DNA from: Myxococcales bacterium
GTDB lineage: Bacteria > Myxococcota > Polyangia > Fen-1088
Assembly (NCBI GenBank): GCA_003159055.1
Contig: PMLH01000258.1
Coordinates: 1 to 22,223, forward strand
Reading direction: 5' to 3'
Length of the DNA stretch: 22,223 bases
Below, piece after piece: positions 14,148-22,163 of the stretch (the first letter of the stretch is position 1; every line of letters begins with the position of its first letter). The position numbers were made by a program, and so were the translations under genes. Below the pieces are notes generated by a model. That model was not told the origin of the DNA and did no database searches. It saw only the letters and a list, made by a program, of their open reading frames with translations.

Positions 14148-14996
14148 ATGTCCAGCGAGAACGAAAGCACAGCCTCGGAGTCCACCCTGATCGCGGCAGC
14201 CCGACGCGGAGACCCTGCGGCGCTTTCTCGCTTGCTCGAAAACCACCAGCAGCGCGTGTTCGGATTCGGCGTGAAGATGTGCGGAGACGTCGAGGATGCG
14301 AAAGACGTCGCGCAGGAGACCTTGCTCACGCTGGTCCGAACCATGCGCGAGTTCCGCGGCGAGGCGACGATCTCGACCTGGCTTTACACCGTTGCGCGCA
14401 GCTTTTGCATCAAGAAGCGGCGGCGAACCAAAGGTGCGCCCGCGCATCACGAACCGCTCGACAAGGTTTCGCAGGAAACCGCGTCCGACACAAGCGTCGC
14501 GGCGCCGACGCCAGAGCAGACGCTGCTCGGCCGAGAAACCAGAGAGATGGTGGCGGCTGCGCTCGACCAGCTGGACCCCGAGTGGCGTGAGGTGATCGTT
14601 CTGCGCGATATCGAAGGGCTGAGCGCCACCGAAGTCGCCGAGGTGACTGGCGTCAGCGTGGCGGCGGTGAAGAGTCGATTGCATCGAGCCAGGGCTGCGT
14701 TGCGCGAGAGCCTGCTTGGGCTGATCGGCGAAGAGCCGTCCTCACCGGCGCTGGCGTCCTGCCCGGACGTCTTGACCATGCTGTCGAAGAAGCTGGAAGA
14801 CGAAATCAGCCCCGACGTGTGTGCAAAGATGGAAGCGCACCTCGCAGGCTGTCCGCACTGCAAGAGCTTGTGCGATTCGCTCAAGAAGACGCTCGCGGTG
14901 TGCAGCTCGTTACCGACGCCCTCGGTGCCGACGCAGGTGCAGGAGTCGCTTCGCAAAGCCGTCGCCGAAGCGATCGGCGAAAGCCAGGCGAGGTAG
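14148..14996 (+). CDS. ECF-type RNA polymerase sigma factor with C-terminal zinc-finger-like (HxxxCxxC) extension
   Basis: 282 residues. Sigma region 2 spans about residues 14-85 (DVEDAKDVAQETLLT, FRGEATISTWLYTVARS), region 4 about 135-190 (LDPEWREVIVLRDIEGLS, EVTGVSVAAVKSRLHRAR). A classical ECF factor stops near here; this one continues about 90 residues with H231, C235 and C238 in HLAGCPHC, the HxxxCxxC of zf-HC2/ZAS anti-sigma domains, plus further Cys at 205, 225, 242 and 252. The tail may therefore bind zinc and tune the sigma domain in cis, perhaps as a thiol redox switch; this is inferred. No separate anti-sigma gene follows. It faces the thioredoxin operon across 100 bp, so regulation of trx is possible. 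The acyl-CoA carboxylase gene begins 39 bp after its stop. Confidence 0.88.
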   Translation: MSSENESTASESTLIAAARRGDPAALSRLLENHQQRVFGFGVKMCGDVEDAKDVAQETLLTLVRTMREFRGEATISTWLYTVARSFCIKKRRRTKGAPAHHEPLDKVSQETASDTSVAAPTPEQTLLGRETREMVAAALDQLDPEWREVIVLRDIEGLSATEVAEVTGVSVAAVKSRLHRARAALRESLLGLIGEEPSSPALASCPDVLTMLSKKLEDEISPDVCAKMEAHLAGCPHCKSLCDSLKKTLAVCSSLPTPSVPTQVQESLRKAVAEAIGESQAR

Positions 14997-15035
14997 CCGG
15001 CTTGGTTCGGGCCAACCTCGTGTAAACTGCGCGCG

Positions 15036-16568
15036 ATGAGCAAGAGTGATGAGCTGCGCACGCTGGCAGAGAGGATCCGCAAGGGCGGCGCGCAGAAGTA
15101 CCATGACGCGAACAAGGCAGCTGGCAAACTCTTCTGTCGCGAGCGCATCGCGCTTCTGTGCGACGACGGCGGCAAGGATTTCGTCGAGGACGGCCTCTAC
15201 GCCAATGCCATCGCCAAGGATCTGCCCGCCGACGGCGTGGTGACCGGCATCGCAAAAGTCCACGGCCGACCGGTGGCCATCATGGCCAACGATCAGACCG
15301 TCAAGGCCGGTTCCTGGGGCGAGCGCACGGTCGAAAAAATCCTGCGCATCCAGGAAGTCGCCGGCCGCCAGCGCATGCCGCTGGTGTACCTGGTGGATTC
15401 AGCCGGCGCGCGCATCACCGACCAGCTGGACATGTTCCCTGGCCGCCGCCACGCCGGCCGCATCTTTCGCAATCAAGTTCGGCTGTCGGGCGCAATACCG
15501 CAGATTTGCCTCCTGTTCGGCCCATCCGCGGCGGGCGGCGCGTACATTCCCGCCTTCTGCGACGTCGTCTTCATGGTGGAAGGCAACGCCTCGATGTACC
15601 TCGGCTCGCCGCGCATGGCGGAAATGGTGATCGGCGAAAAGACCACGCTGGAGGAAATGGGCGGCGCGCGCATGCACTGCGAGGTGTCCGGCTGCGCCGA
15701 CTTGCTGGCCAAGGACGAACAGTCCTGCCTGGCCGCCGCGCGCACGTACCTGGCGACCATGCCCCAGCACGCCGGTGCCCACGTCCCGGACGTTGCCCCG
15801 CGCGAACCCGCCGGGCGCAAGCGCATCGACGACATCATGCCGGAGAACCAGAACCAGGCCTTCGACATGCTGACCCTGATCGACAGCTTGGTCGATGAAG
15901 GCAGCTTTTTCGAAATCAAGAAGCGCTACGCAAGGGAGCTTGTCACCGGCTTCGCCCGCCTGGGCGGGCGCGCGATCGGCATCGTCGCGAACCAGCCGAA
16001 ATGGAAAGGCGGCGTGCTGTTCATCGATTCCGCCGACAAGACAGCGCGCTTCGTGTGGCTGTGCGACGCCTTCGACATTCCGCTGCTGTTTCTCGCCGAC
16101 GTTCCCGGCTTCATGATTGGCAGCGCGGTCGAGCGCACCGGCATCATCCGCCATGGGGCCAAGATGATCTCCGCCATTTCCGACGCAAACGTGCCGAAGA
16201 TCTCGGTGATCTTGCGCAAGGCCTACGGCGCCGGGCTGTTCGCGATGTGCGGCCCCGCCTTCGACACCGACGCCACGTTGGCCCTGCCCCAGGCCAGCAT
16301 CGCGGTGATGGGCGCGGAAGCCGCGGTCAACGCCGTGTACGCCAACAAGATCGCCGCGCTTCCCGAGGCCGAACGCGCCGCCTACGTCGAAGACCTGCGC
16401 CGCGCGTACCGCGAGGACATCAACATCCTCAAGCTCGCCTCGGACCTGCACATCGACGCCATCGTCAGCGGCGACGACCTACGCGACGAGCTCATCCGCC
16501 GCTACGCCACCCTGACCGAAAAGATCAACGGCGGCTACCCCCGCAAGAGGCCCGTCTTGCCGGTGTAA
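15036..16568 (+). CDS. Acyl-CoA carboxylase carboxyltransferase (beta) subunit
   Basis: 510 residues, the normal length of propionyl-/methylcrotonyl-CoA carboxylase beta subunits. The N-terminal half has YLVDSAGARITDQ and the CoA/oxyanion loop GPSAAGGAYIPAF; the C-terminal half has ADVPGFMIGSAVERTGIIRHGAKMI and ILRKAYGAG, then PQASIAVMGAEAAV, all conserved in the family. The enzyme moves CO2 from biotin carried on a partner subunit to an acyl-CoA, usually as a hexamer. No biotin carboxylase or biotin carrier gene is adjacent, so it must pair with one elsewhere. The substrate (propionyl-, acetyl-, methylcrotonyl- or another acyl-CoA) cannot be fixed from sequence. Start ATG 15036 lacks a clear ribosome-binding site. 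It follows the ECF gene by 39 bp on the same strand. Confidence 0.9.
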   Translation: MSKSDELRTLAERIRKGGAQKYHDANKAAGKLFCRERIALLCDDGGKDFVEDGLYANAIAKDLPADGVVTGIAKVHGRPVAIMANDQTVKAGSWGERTVEKILRIQEVAGRQRMPLVYLVDSAGARITDQLDMFPGRRHAGRIFRNQVRLSGAIPQICLLFGPSAAGGAYIPAFCDVVFMVEGNASMYLGSPRMAEMVIGEKTTLEEMGGARMHCEVSGCADLLAKDEQSCLAAARTYLATMPQHAGAHVPDVAPREPAGRKRIDDIMPENQNQAFDMLTLIDSLVDEGSFFEIKKRYARELVTGFARLGGRAIGIVANQPKWKGGVLFIDSADKTARFVWLCDAFDIPLLFLADVPGFMIGSAVERTGIIRHGAKMISAISDANVPKISVILRKAYGAGLFAMCGPAFDTDATLALPQASIAVMGAEAAVNAVYANKIAALPEAERAAYVEDLRRAYREDINILKLASDLHIDAIVSGDDLRDELIRRYATLTEKINGGYPRKRPVLPV

Positions 16569-16583
16569 CCAACAGCGCCAGCG

Positions 16584-17531
16584 GTGACACGTCCGGCAGG
16601 TCTCCCTCTGAGAGGGCGTGCGGCTGCCCGCCAAGCAAGCACATCAGTTCCACGAGAGCTCGCTTCTCCACGGCGGTTTCGGCACACGCGCTATCCAGCC
16701 ACTCGTCCGGGACTTAGCTTGGGTCGCGCATCCCGGGCCGCACATCCCAGCCAGAAGAAAAAGCCTGGCGTGGTTCGTTCCATCTACGATCCGACCGCTG
16801 GCACCGGGGGCATGCTGAGCGTGGCTGGTGAGCACATCGCCGCGCACAACCCCAAGGCGCGCCTCGTGATGTACGGGCAAGAGCTGAACGCCGAGTCCTA
16901 CGCCATCTGCAAGGCGGACATGCTCATCAAGGCGCAGGACATCGCCAACATCATCTTTGGCAACACCTTGTCCGCCGACGGTTTGCCCGACAAGACCTTC
17001 GACTACGCCCTTTCCAATCCGCCCTTCGGCGTCGAGTGGAAGAAGATCGAAAAGGAAATTCGCAAGGAGGCCGAGACAGACGGTTTCAACGGCCGCTTCG
17101 GCCCAGGCCTGCCCCGGGTCAGCGACGGCTCGCTGCTGTTCCTGCTGCACCTCATTTCCAAAATGCGCCCTGCCAAGGACGGCGGCAGCCGGTTTGGCAT
17201 CGTGCTCAACGGCTCGCCGCTCTTCACCGGCGGTGCGGGCGACGACCAACTGGTCTACGTGAATCACGTCCTCATGGGCAAGCTGATGGAATCGGAAACC
17301 CTGAAGCAGCAAGCGTCGAGCAACACCAAGGAACAGTTTGGCAATTCCCCTGATCTAAACAGCGAGCTGATGAACGCCGTCATGGACGCCCAGGAAGCGC
17401 ACACCACCATGAGCACCAAGGTGCTGAATTCGGCCGCGGTGCTGGCGGAAATCAAGGACATTCTGCTCAACCATTCCAGGCTGTGGGAGGCCTTGCGCAG
17501 CGGGGCAGAATCGCCGGGGAGACAAGGGTAA
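16584..17531 (+). pseudogene. Type I restriction-modification remnant: internal HsdM fragment fused in frame to HsdR C-terminus
   Basis: The frame runs from GTG 16584 to TAA 17531, but homology starts only at about 16764 ([10 protein letters not shown]). From there to 17240 it matches the methylase core of HsdM: motif [11 protein letters not shown] (from 16788), then FGNTLS, the catalytic SNPPFG (N at 17016) and [18 protein letters not shown]. The protein then switches at 17241 to [29 protein letters not shown] and the [12 protein letters not shown] and LWEALR segments, which belong to the C-terminal helical region of HsdR type I endonucleases. Missing are the HsdM N-terminus and C-terminus, any HsdS, and nearly all of HsdR. 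The simplest reading is a large deletion through hsdM-hsdS-hsdR that happened to stay in frame. It is probably non-functional: the SAM and catalytic motifs are present, but target recognition is absent. Confidence 0.85.
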
Positions 17532-17631
17532 CCGGGCAGGCCTGGACCGCCCGTGCCCGCATTGGGCGTTGCGCTCGATACTCGCCGGACGAAACATATC
17601 GTCGCCGCATCTGCCCGCTCGCCGTGGGCCG

Positions 17632-19596
17632 CTACGGCTTTCCGACGAAGCTCGTGACAGTCTGGGCGGCAAGGGTCGTTGAAAAGCGAGCGCCGGACAG
17701 CGGAATGGCGGTCTGTGAGGCGAGGTTGTCGCTCGCCGAGGTGACCCAGGGGGTGACCTGGCTGGGCGCCGTCGTCCCTGAGATGGACAAGGACACCGAC
17801 TGGGCGCTGGTGTTGCTGTTGATGGCCACGATGACGACGGTGCTGTCCGCTGGGTTGAAGAATGCTGCCATCTGCACCCCTGAGGGGACCGAGTCGGACA
17901 CGCCGATTCGTAGGTAGCCAGGGCGGACGAACTTGCTGAAGTTGCCCACCGTATACAGGCGTTTGGGCGGGTTGCTTGTATCGCCGTTCTGCAGCAGCAG
18001 TCCCTCAGCGTCGTTGCCCAGAGTGACCAGCCACCAGTAGTGCCACGCGCTCGCCCCCCCGCTGGTGACCGCCGCCCAGATAGATTGGGCAATGCTGATG
18101 CCATGGCCGATGTCCGGGCTTGTCGTCCCCGATTCGTCGTAGGCTTCGGTCTGCCAGATGGGGTGGGTGTTGGTCGCTGGCGGCGAAGGGCGAGTGAGTC
18201 CGCTGGCGCTACGGTCATGCGTCGCCACGATGGCGACCGCAGCGCTGGCCGCCGAGTCGTTCAGGATGGCGTTGCCATAATTGCTGCCGCTCCACAGGTT
18301 GGACCACTGGGCGGACTCGGCCGCGAGCAGCTTCACCGGCGGGCTCAACGCCGCGAGCTTTGGGCCCAGCACCCCGATGAAGTTGACCATCTCGGCGGCT
18401 GAGTAGAGACAGCTCGCATGGCTGTTCGAGCAAGAATCCGGCTCGCTTTGCACCGAGATAGCGTAGAGCTGCACTCCGCTCAGGTTCTTGAATGTAGCCG
18501 GGAACCCAGCGAGCGCCGAGGCCCACGAGTCGTACCCGCTGGTGAGCAAGTGCGTCGTGTTTGAGTCGGTGCAATTGACGTTACTGTTTCCCTTGGTGTT
18601 TGCCGGAGGCGACCACGCCGATGCCCACACCTTGACGCCGAACTCGGAGGCTGCCTGCGCATCGGCGACCGCGCTCGAGTACATCGGCTGCCCGTCTGGG
18701 TCCATGCCGATGTGTAGCAAGGACAGGCCGATGCCGTTGACTGGGTCGAAGAAGAGCGTCACCTGCGCTGTGTTCAAGGGGTTGCTGGCCCACACGTCGG
18801 CTGCTCCGAATCCGTCCATCGTCTGGAAGGTCGTCGATGGATTGATCACGATGTCGCCGGGGTTGACGGTCCCCGTGCCACCGCTCCCACCGCTGCCGCT
18901 ACTGGTTCCACCGCTGCCAGCTCTGCCCGCCCCACCGCTGCCGCTGCTGGTTCCGCCGCTGCCAGTTCCGCCCGTCCAACCCCCGCCGCTGCCAGCTCCG
19001 TCGCATCCCGCCTCCCCGCCGGTTCCAGGGGCGCCGCCGGCTGCAAGAGGTGCATCGTCCCCCGCAGCGGATCTACCGCCAGCACCGCCGGTTCCTGATT
19101 CGTCTTGGCCCGTGGCTCCATCCGCGCTGGTAGCCATGACCCCACCGGAACCAGGCAAGGGCACGTCAATCGTGCCACTGCTCGCTCCCGCCTCTGGGCC
19201 AGTTCCAGCGCCGCTGGCGTCGTTGCCCCTGCCGCCCGTTCCACTGGTATCGATCGCGCCACCCGAGCCAGGCCCGAGCACGTCAGCCGCGCCGCCGCTC
19301 GCTCCCGAGCCGCCGCCGGCTCCGACGCTTCCAACAAAAACGCCACCGCCACCTGTCTCGACGGTTCCAGCGGTCGGTTCCCCACCCATTCCTGATGCAT
19401 CGACAAGCACAGGTTGGTTGCCGCCGCTGCCGTTACCGGCGGCATCGCGGGTAGCATCCCTGTTGGCGGCGGAACCTTCCCAGGGCGGTGTCAGGTCCAC
19501 GCAACCCGGCCCAAGGGCCACCGATGCGATGGCGCAAAACACCAGATAGGGGATGCTCGACAGTACGCGCGCTGACCGAGGAAACATCGCGCCCAT
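17632..19596 (-). CDS. Secreted GH30-family glycoside hydrolase (glucuronoxylanase-like) on a low-complexity linker
   Basis: 654 residues from ATG 19596 (a second ATG at 19587 is equally possible; an extended frame to 19719 is unlikely). The N-terminus has a hydrophobic signal ending SVALGPGC, a weak lipobox. About residues 40-240 are Gly/Ser/Ala/Thr-rich linker, then the catalytic module. The module has QTMDGFGAADVWA, KVWASAWSPPANTK, YAISVQSEPD with the acid/base Glu (codon 18442-18444, residue 385), and IWQTEAYDE with the nucleophile Glu (18145-18147, residue 484). It also has HYWWL and NFSKFVRPGYLRIGV before a C-terminal beta-sandwich. This order matches GH30, best subfamily 8 (endo-xylanase on glucuronoxylan), though other beta-1,4 or beta-1,6 glycans are possible. 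Exported or surface-anchored. Divergent from the DUF1214 gene. Confidence 0.87.
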   Translation of the reverse strand: MGAMFPRSARVLSSIPYLVFCAIASVALGPGCVDLTPPWEGSAANRDATRDAAGNGSGGNQPVLVDASGMGGEPTAGTVETGGGGVFVGSVGAGGGSGASGGAADVLGPGSGGAIDTSGTGGRGNDASGAGTGPEAGASSGTIDVPLPGSGGVMATSADGATGQDESGTGGAGGRSAAGDDAPLAAGGAPGTGGEAGCDGAGSGGGWTGGTGSGGTSSGSGGAGRAGSGGTSSGSGGSGGTGTVNPGDIVINPSTTFQTMDGFGAADVWASNPLNTAQVTLFFDPVNGIGLSLLHIGMDPDGQPMYSSAVADAQAASEFGVKVWASAWSPPANTKGNSNVNCTDSNTTHLLTSGYDSWASALAGFPATFKNLSGVQLYAISVQSEPDSCSNSHASCLYSAAEMVNFIGVLGPKLAALSPPVKLLAAESAQWSNLWSGSNYGNAILNDSAASAAVAIVATHDRSASGLTRPSPPATNTHPIWQTEAYDESGTTSPDIGHGISIAQSIWAAVTSGGASAWHYWWLVTLGNDAEGLLLQNGDTSNPPKRLYTVGNFSKFVRPGYLRIGVSDSVPSGVQMAAFFNPADSTVVIVAINSNTSAQSVSLSISGTTAPSQVTPWVTSASDNLASQTAIPLSGARFSTTLAAQTVTSFVGKP

Positions 19597-19742
19597 TGTG
19601 GCACGAAACCGGCGAGATCGCGACGGCGGGCAGCCCGAAAAGGCCCGGTCGAGGCCCGCTCGGTCCAAGCCGATCGCCCGGCAATTCCAGGGCGTGAGCA
19701 ACCAGTTGGCGAAGGGCAAGAAGCGACGGATACTCCGCCGCG

Positions 19743-19940
19743 ATGAAGAAAGTCTTCCTTCTACTGCTCGGACTCTTCCAGAAGTTCAATCTGTGGAAAC
19801 TGAAGCTACAGGGCAAAACCATGCAGGATGTGCATGAGGATCGCATCCTGACAGGCAAGGCATGGCGAAGAGTACTGCGACACCATCAAAGCCGCGGGCA
19901 CGGCGATGTTGTTCCCTGGTTCGCCCAAGGACGCCTTTAA
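19743..19940 (+). pseudogene. Displaced N-terminal part of the DUF1214 gene (frame 3), broken by a one-base frameshift
   Basis: ATG 19743 opens a frame reading MKKVFLLLLGLFQKF, then DRILTGKAW up to base 19865. After it the frame becomes nonsense and ends at 19940. The sequence continues sensibly in the next frame from 19867 as EEYCDTIKAAGTAMLFPG. One extra C at 19866 (TGG-C-GAA) explains it: deleting it joins ILTGKAW to EEYCDTIKAAG and gives a 395-residue protein. The upstream start codons of the second frame are blocked by TGA stops at 19801 and 19849. A sequencing or assembly error is as likely as a real mutation. Confidence 0.65.
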
Positions 19941-20931
19941 CCAGGCAGAAGGCTATCGCTACCTAAGCCGTCTCGTCCGGGGTGGGCTGGAAGCCTTCAT
20001 CGAATACGCAGATCCGCTCTCCCCCACCTTCCAGCGCATGGTGCATGAGACGGTGAAGCTGGGCGCTGACAATCCCGACAACTTCTACGTCAGCGCACGC
20101 ATCAGCGGTCCATACCGCTACCGAGTCTGGGGCAAGCGCGGAACGGCCTTCTACCTGGGTTTCGCCACCCAACTGGCCGATTACACCAAGGACGAGCCCC
20201 AGGTCAGCGGTTCGCTCGAAGCCGATGATCTGAAGATGAGTCCCGACGGCTCCTTCGAGATCATCGTTTCAGTCCACAAGCCCGCGGGCGACGTGAACTG
20301 GCTGCCCATGAGCGCAAGCTCGCGCATTGTGCTAGCGCGCCAGACCTTCCTCGACAAGAGCGCCGAGCAGCCGGCGGAGCTCCACATCGAGCGCATTGGC
20401 GGGGATCCCGTGCCAGGACCACTCACGGCGCAAATGCTAGACGAGGGGCTCACCAGTGCCGGGCTCTTCGTCACGGGCTCGTCGCTGTTCTTTGCCAAGT
20501 GGTCGCGCGACTGGAAGAAGCACGCCAACACCCTGCCCCGCCATCCACCCGAGATCTCCGGGGCGGCTGGGGGTGACCCGAACATCGCCTACTACCATTC
20601 GTACTGGGCGCTTGGAGAGGCCGAATGCCTCGAACTGACCTTCACCCCGCCCAAGTGCCAATACTGGAATTTTCAGCTGAACAACTACTGGATTGAATCG
20701 CTCGACTATCGCTACTTCCAGATCACGCTCAACAAGCACAGCGCCGAATGCCGCCCAGATGGCTCGGTGCGCATCCTGGTTGCTCACAAGGATCCCGGGC
20801 TGGGCAATTGGATCGACACCGCCTACCATCGCTGCGGGACGATGAGCCTGCGCTGGGTGCGAAGCGCTGAATTTCCCCCTGTACAGGTGCGCAAGCTCAT
20901 GACCGCCGAGCTACAGAATCTACCCCGATGA
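19906..20931 (+). CDS. DUF1214-domain protein (main open frame of a frameshifted gene)
   Basis: 341 residues from ATG 19906; in-frame homologous sequence extends back to 19867 (EEYCDTIKAAGTA), so this ATG is probably internal and the true gene begins at 19743. Recognisable segments are AEGYRYLSRLVRGGLE, the beta-rich middle DNFYVSARISGPYRYRV (shown in pieces), and the conserved C-terminal part with WNFQLNNYW, then SLDYR and VAHKDPGLGNWID, typical of DUF1214 proteins in Proteobacteria and actinobacteria. Biochemical function is not established; the fold is beta-barrel-like and often encoded beside steroid or lipid metabolism genes. Its TGA (20929-20931) overlaps the ATG of the sulfotransferase gene (ATGA), so the two are translationally coupled and probably act on related compounds. 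Confidence 0.82.
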   Translation: MLFPGSPKDAFNQAEGYRYLSRLVRGGLEAFIEYADPLSPTFQRMVHETVKLGADNPDNFYVSARISGPYRYRVWGKRGTAFYLGFATQLADYTKDEPQVSGSLEADDLKMSPDGSFEIIVSVHKPAGDVNWLPMSASSRIVLARQTFLDKSAEQPAELHIERIGGDPVPGPLTAQMLDEGLTSAGLFVTGSSLFFAKWSRDWKKHANTLPRHPPEISGAAGGDPNIAYYHSYWALGEAECLELTFTPPKCQYWNFQLNNYWIESLDYRYFQITLNKHSAECRPDGSVRILVAHKDPGLGNWIDTAYHRCGTMSLRWVRSAEFPPVQVRKLMTAELQNLPR

Positions 20932-22163
20932 GGATCCCGCGCTATCGCCTGCCCATTCGTCTGTTCAACCTCGCCGGTATTCAGACAAAATTGGAGGAAG
21001 GTGCCCTGATCGACGCGGCCGTGCGAAAGAGTGGCCTGCGGGATTGGGGCCGAGATTTCGACGATGACAGCTGGAGACCCGCGCTTCGGCGGCTCCTCAC
21101 GTCGCTCAACGAAGAAGCCCGGCTGCATCCCTGGGGCCGGTTCATCACCAAGCAAAGACTGCTGGGCCTGTTGCAAAACCGGCTGCGCGCCGAGGCCATC
21201 TTCCGCAAGCACCCGGACATCGTCGAACAGGAGCTCAGGCCTCCGATCGTGGTCACCGGCTTGCAGCGCACCGGCACCACGTTCCTCCATCGTCTGTTGG
21301 CGGCAGATCCTGCGGCGTACAGCCTGCTCAGCTGGGAAGCGCTGAACCCGGCGCCCCTTGACAGAAGGAACGAGAGAAGAAGGCGCATTTCCGTCGCACG
21401 CACCAGCGAACGCGTGCTTCGATACATGGCGCCCGAGTTCTTTGCCATTCACCCGGTGGAGCACAGTGCGCCGGAGGAAGAGGTTCTGCTGCTGGACATG
21501 GCATTCCTGAGCACCGTCCCCGAAGCTACCATGCTGTTGCCCGAGTATTCGGCCTGGCTAGAAAGACAGGACCAAGAGCCAGCCTATCGCACCATGAAGA
21601 AGCTTCTGCTGCTCTTGCAGTGGCAGAAAGGGGCGGGTCAGACGCACTGGGTGCTCAAGAGCCCACACCACATGGAGTGGCTGGATGTGCTCACGCGGGT
21701 CTGCCCAGGCGCGCGCATCGTCCACACGCACCGAGATCCTTTGCGTAACCTGGCTTCTTTTCTGAGCATGGCCTACCACGCCATGCACATTTTCAGCGCG
21801 GACGTGACCCCTGAGGAGGTCGGGGCTTTTTGGACGAGGAAGGTCACGCGTATGGTGAAACGAGCCATGGCTTTCCGCCAGGCGGGCGGGGCCGGCCAGA
21901 TCACCGACGTGGTCTACTACGATCTCGTGCAAGAGCCGATGCGTACAGTGGAGCGAATCTACGGTGACGCCTCGATCTCGATTTCCGACGGGGCACGCCG
22001 GTCCATGCTGGAACAGAGGGAAGGCAGCCGCCAGCACAAATACGGCGTTCATCATTACAAGTTGGAGGATTTCGGAGTCGACCGGTCGCGTGCCGACGCG
22101 GGATTTGCACAGTATCGCGCCTACTTCCAATTGCCGTACGAGGACGGTTCGCATGGAGAATAA
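20928..22163 (+). CDS. PAPS-dependent sulfotransferase-like protein
   Basis: 411 residues. The 5'-phosphosulfate-binding loop is visible as VTGLQRTGTTFLHRLLAADP (residues about 108-127) with the conserved RTGTT. The 3'-phosphate-binding region is IVHTHRDPLRNLASF (about 263-277), and WVLKSPHH lies between them. This matches the broad Sulfotransfer_3 family, which transfers sulfate from PAPS to hydroxyl groups of lipids, sugars or small molecules; the acceptor is unknown. No signal peptide or membrane segment is apparent, so the protein is probably cytoplasmic. It overlaps the DUF1214 gene by 4 bases and is overlapped by the start of the next gene (22153). Confidence 0.87.
   Translation: MRIPRYRLPIRLFNLAGIQTKLEEGALIDAAVRKSGLRDWGRDFDDDSWRPALRRLLTSLNEEARLHPWGRFITKQRLLGLLQNRLRAEAIFRKHPDIVEQELRPPIVVTGLQRTGTTFLHRLLAADPAAYSLLSWEALNPAPLDRRNERRRRISVARTSERVLRYMAPEFFAIHPVEHSAPEEEVLLLDMAFLSTVPEATMLLPEYSAWLERQDQEPAYRTMKKLLLLLQWQKGAGQTHWVLKSPHHMEWLDVLTRVCPGARIVHTHRDPLRNLASFLSMAYHAMHIFSADVTPEEVGAFWTRKVTRMVKRAMAFRQAGGAGQITDVVYYDLVQEPMRTVERIYGDASISISDGARRSMLEQREGSRQHKYGVHHYKLEDFGVDRSRADAGFAQYRAYFQLPYEDGSHGE

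Noticed and set aside
15399..16451. 350-residue minus-strand ORF opposite the carboxyltransferase
   Set aside because: Composition typical of an antisense frame in GC-rich DNA; the plus-strand gene is unambiguous.
16569..16763. N-terminal extension of the HsdM-HsdR ORF as real coding sequence
   Set aside because: The first 60 codons are Arg/Ala/Pro-rich without similarity to HsdM; likely non-coding sequence that happens to lack stops.
18488..19549. 353-residue Pro-rich plus-strand ORF opposite the GH30 linker
   Set aside because: Proline comes from the complement of Gly codons in the linker; no start signal or domain.
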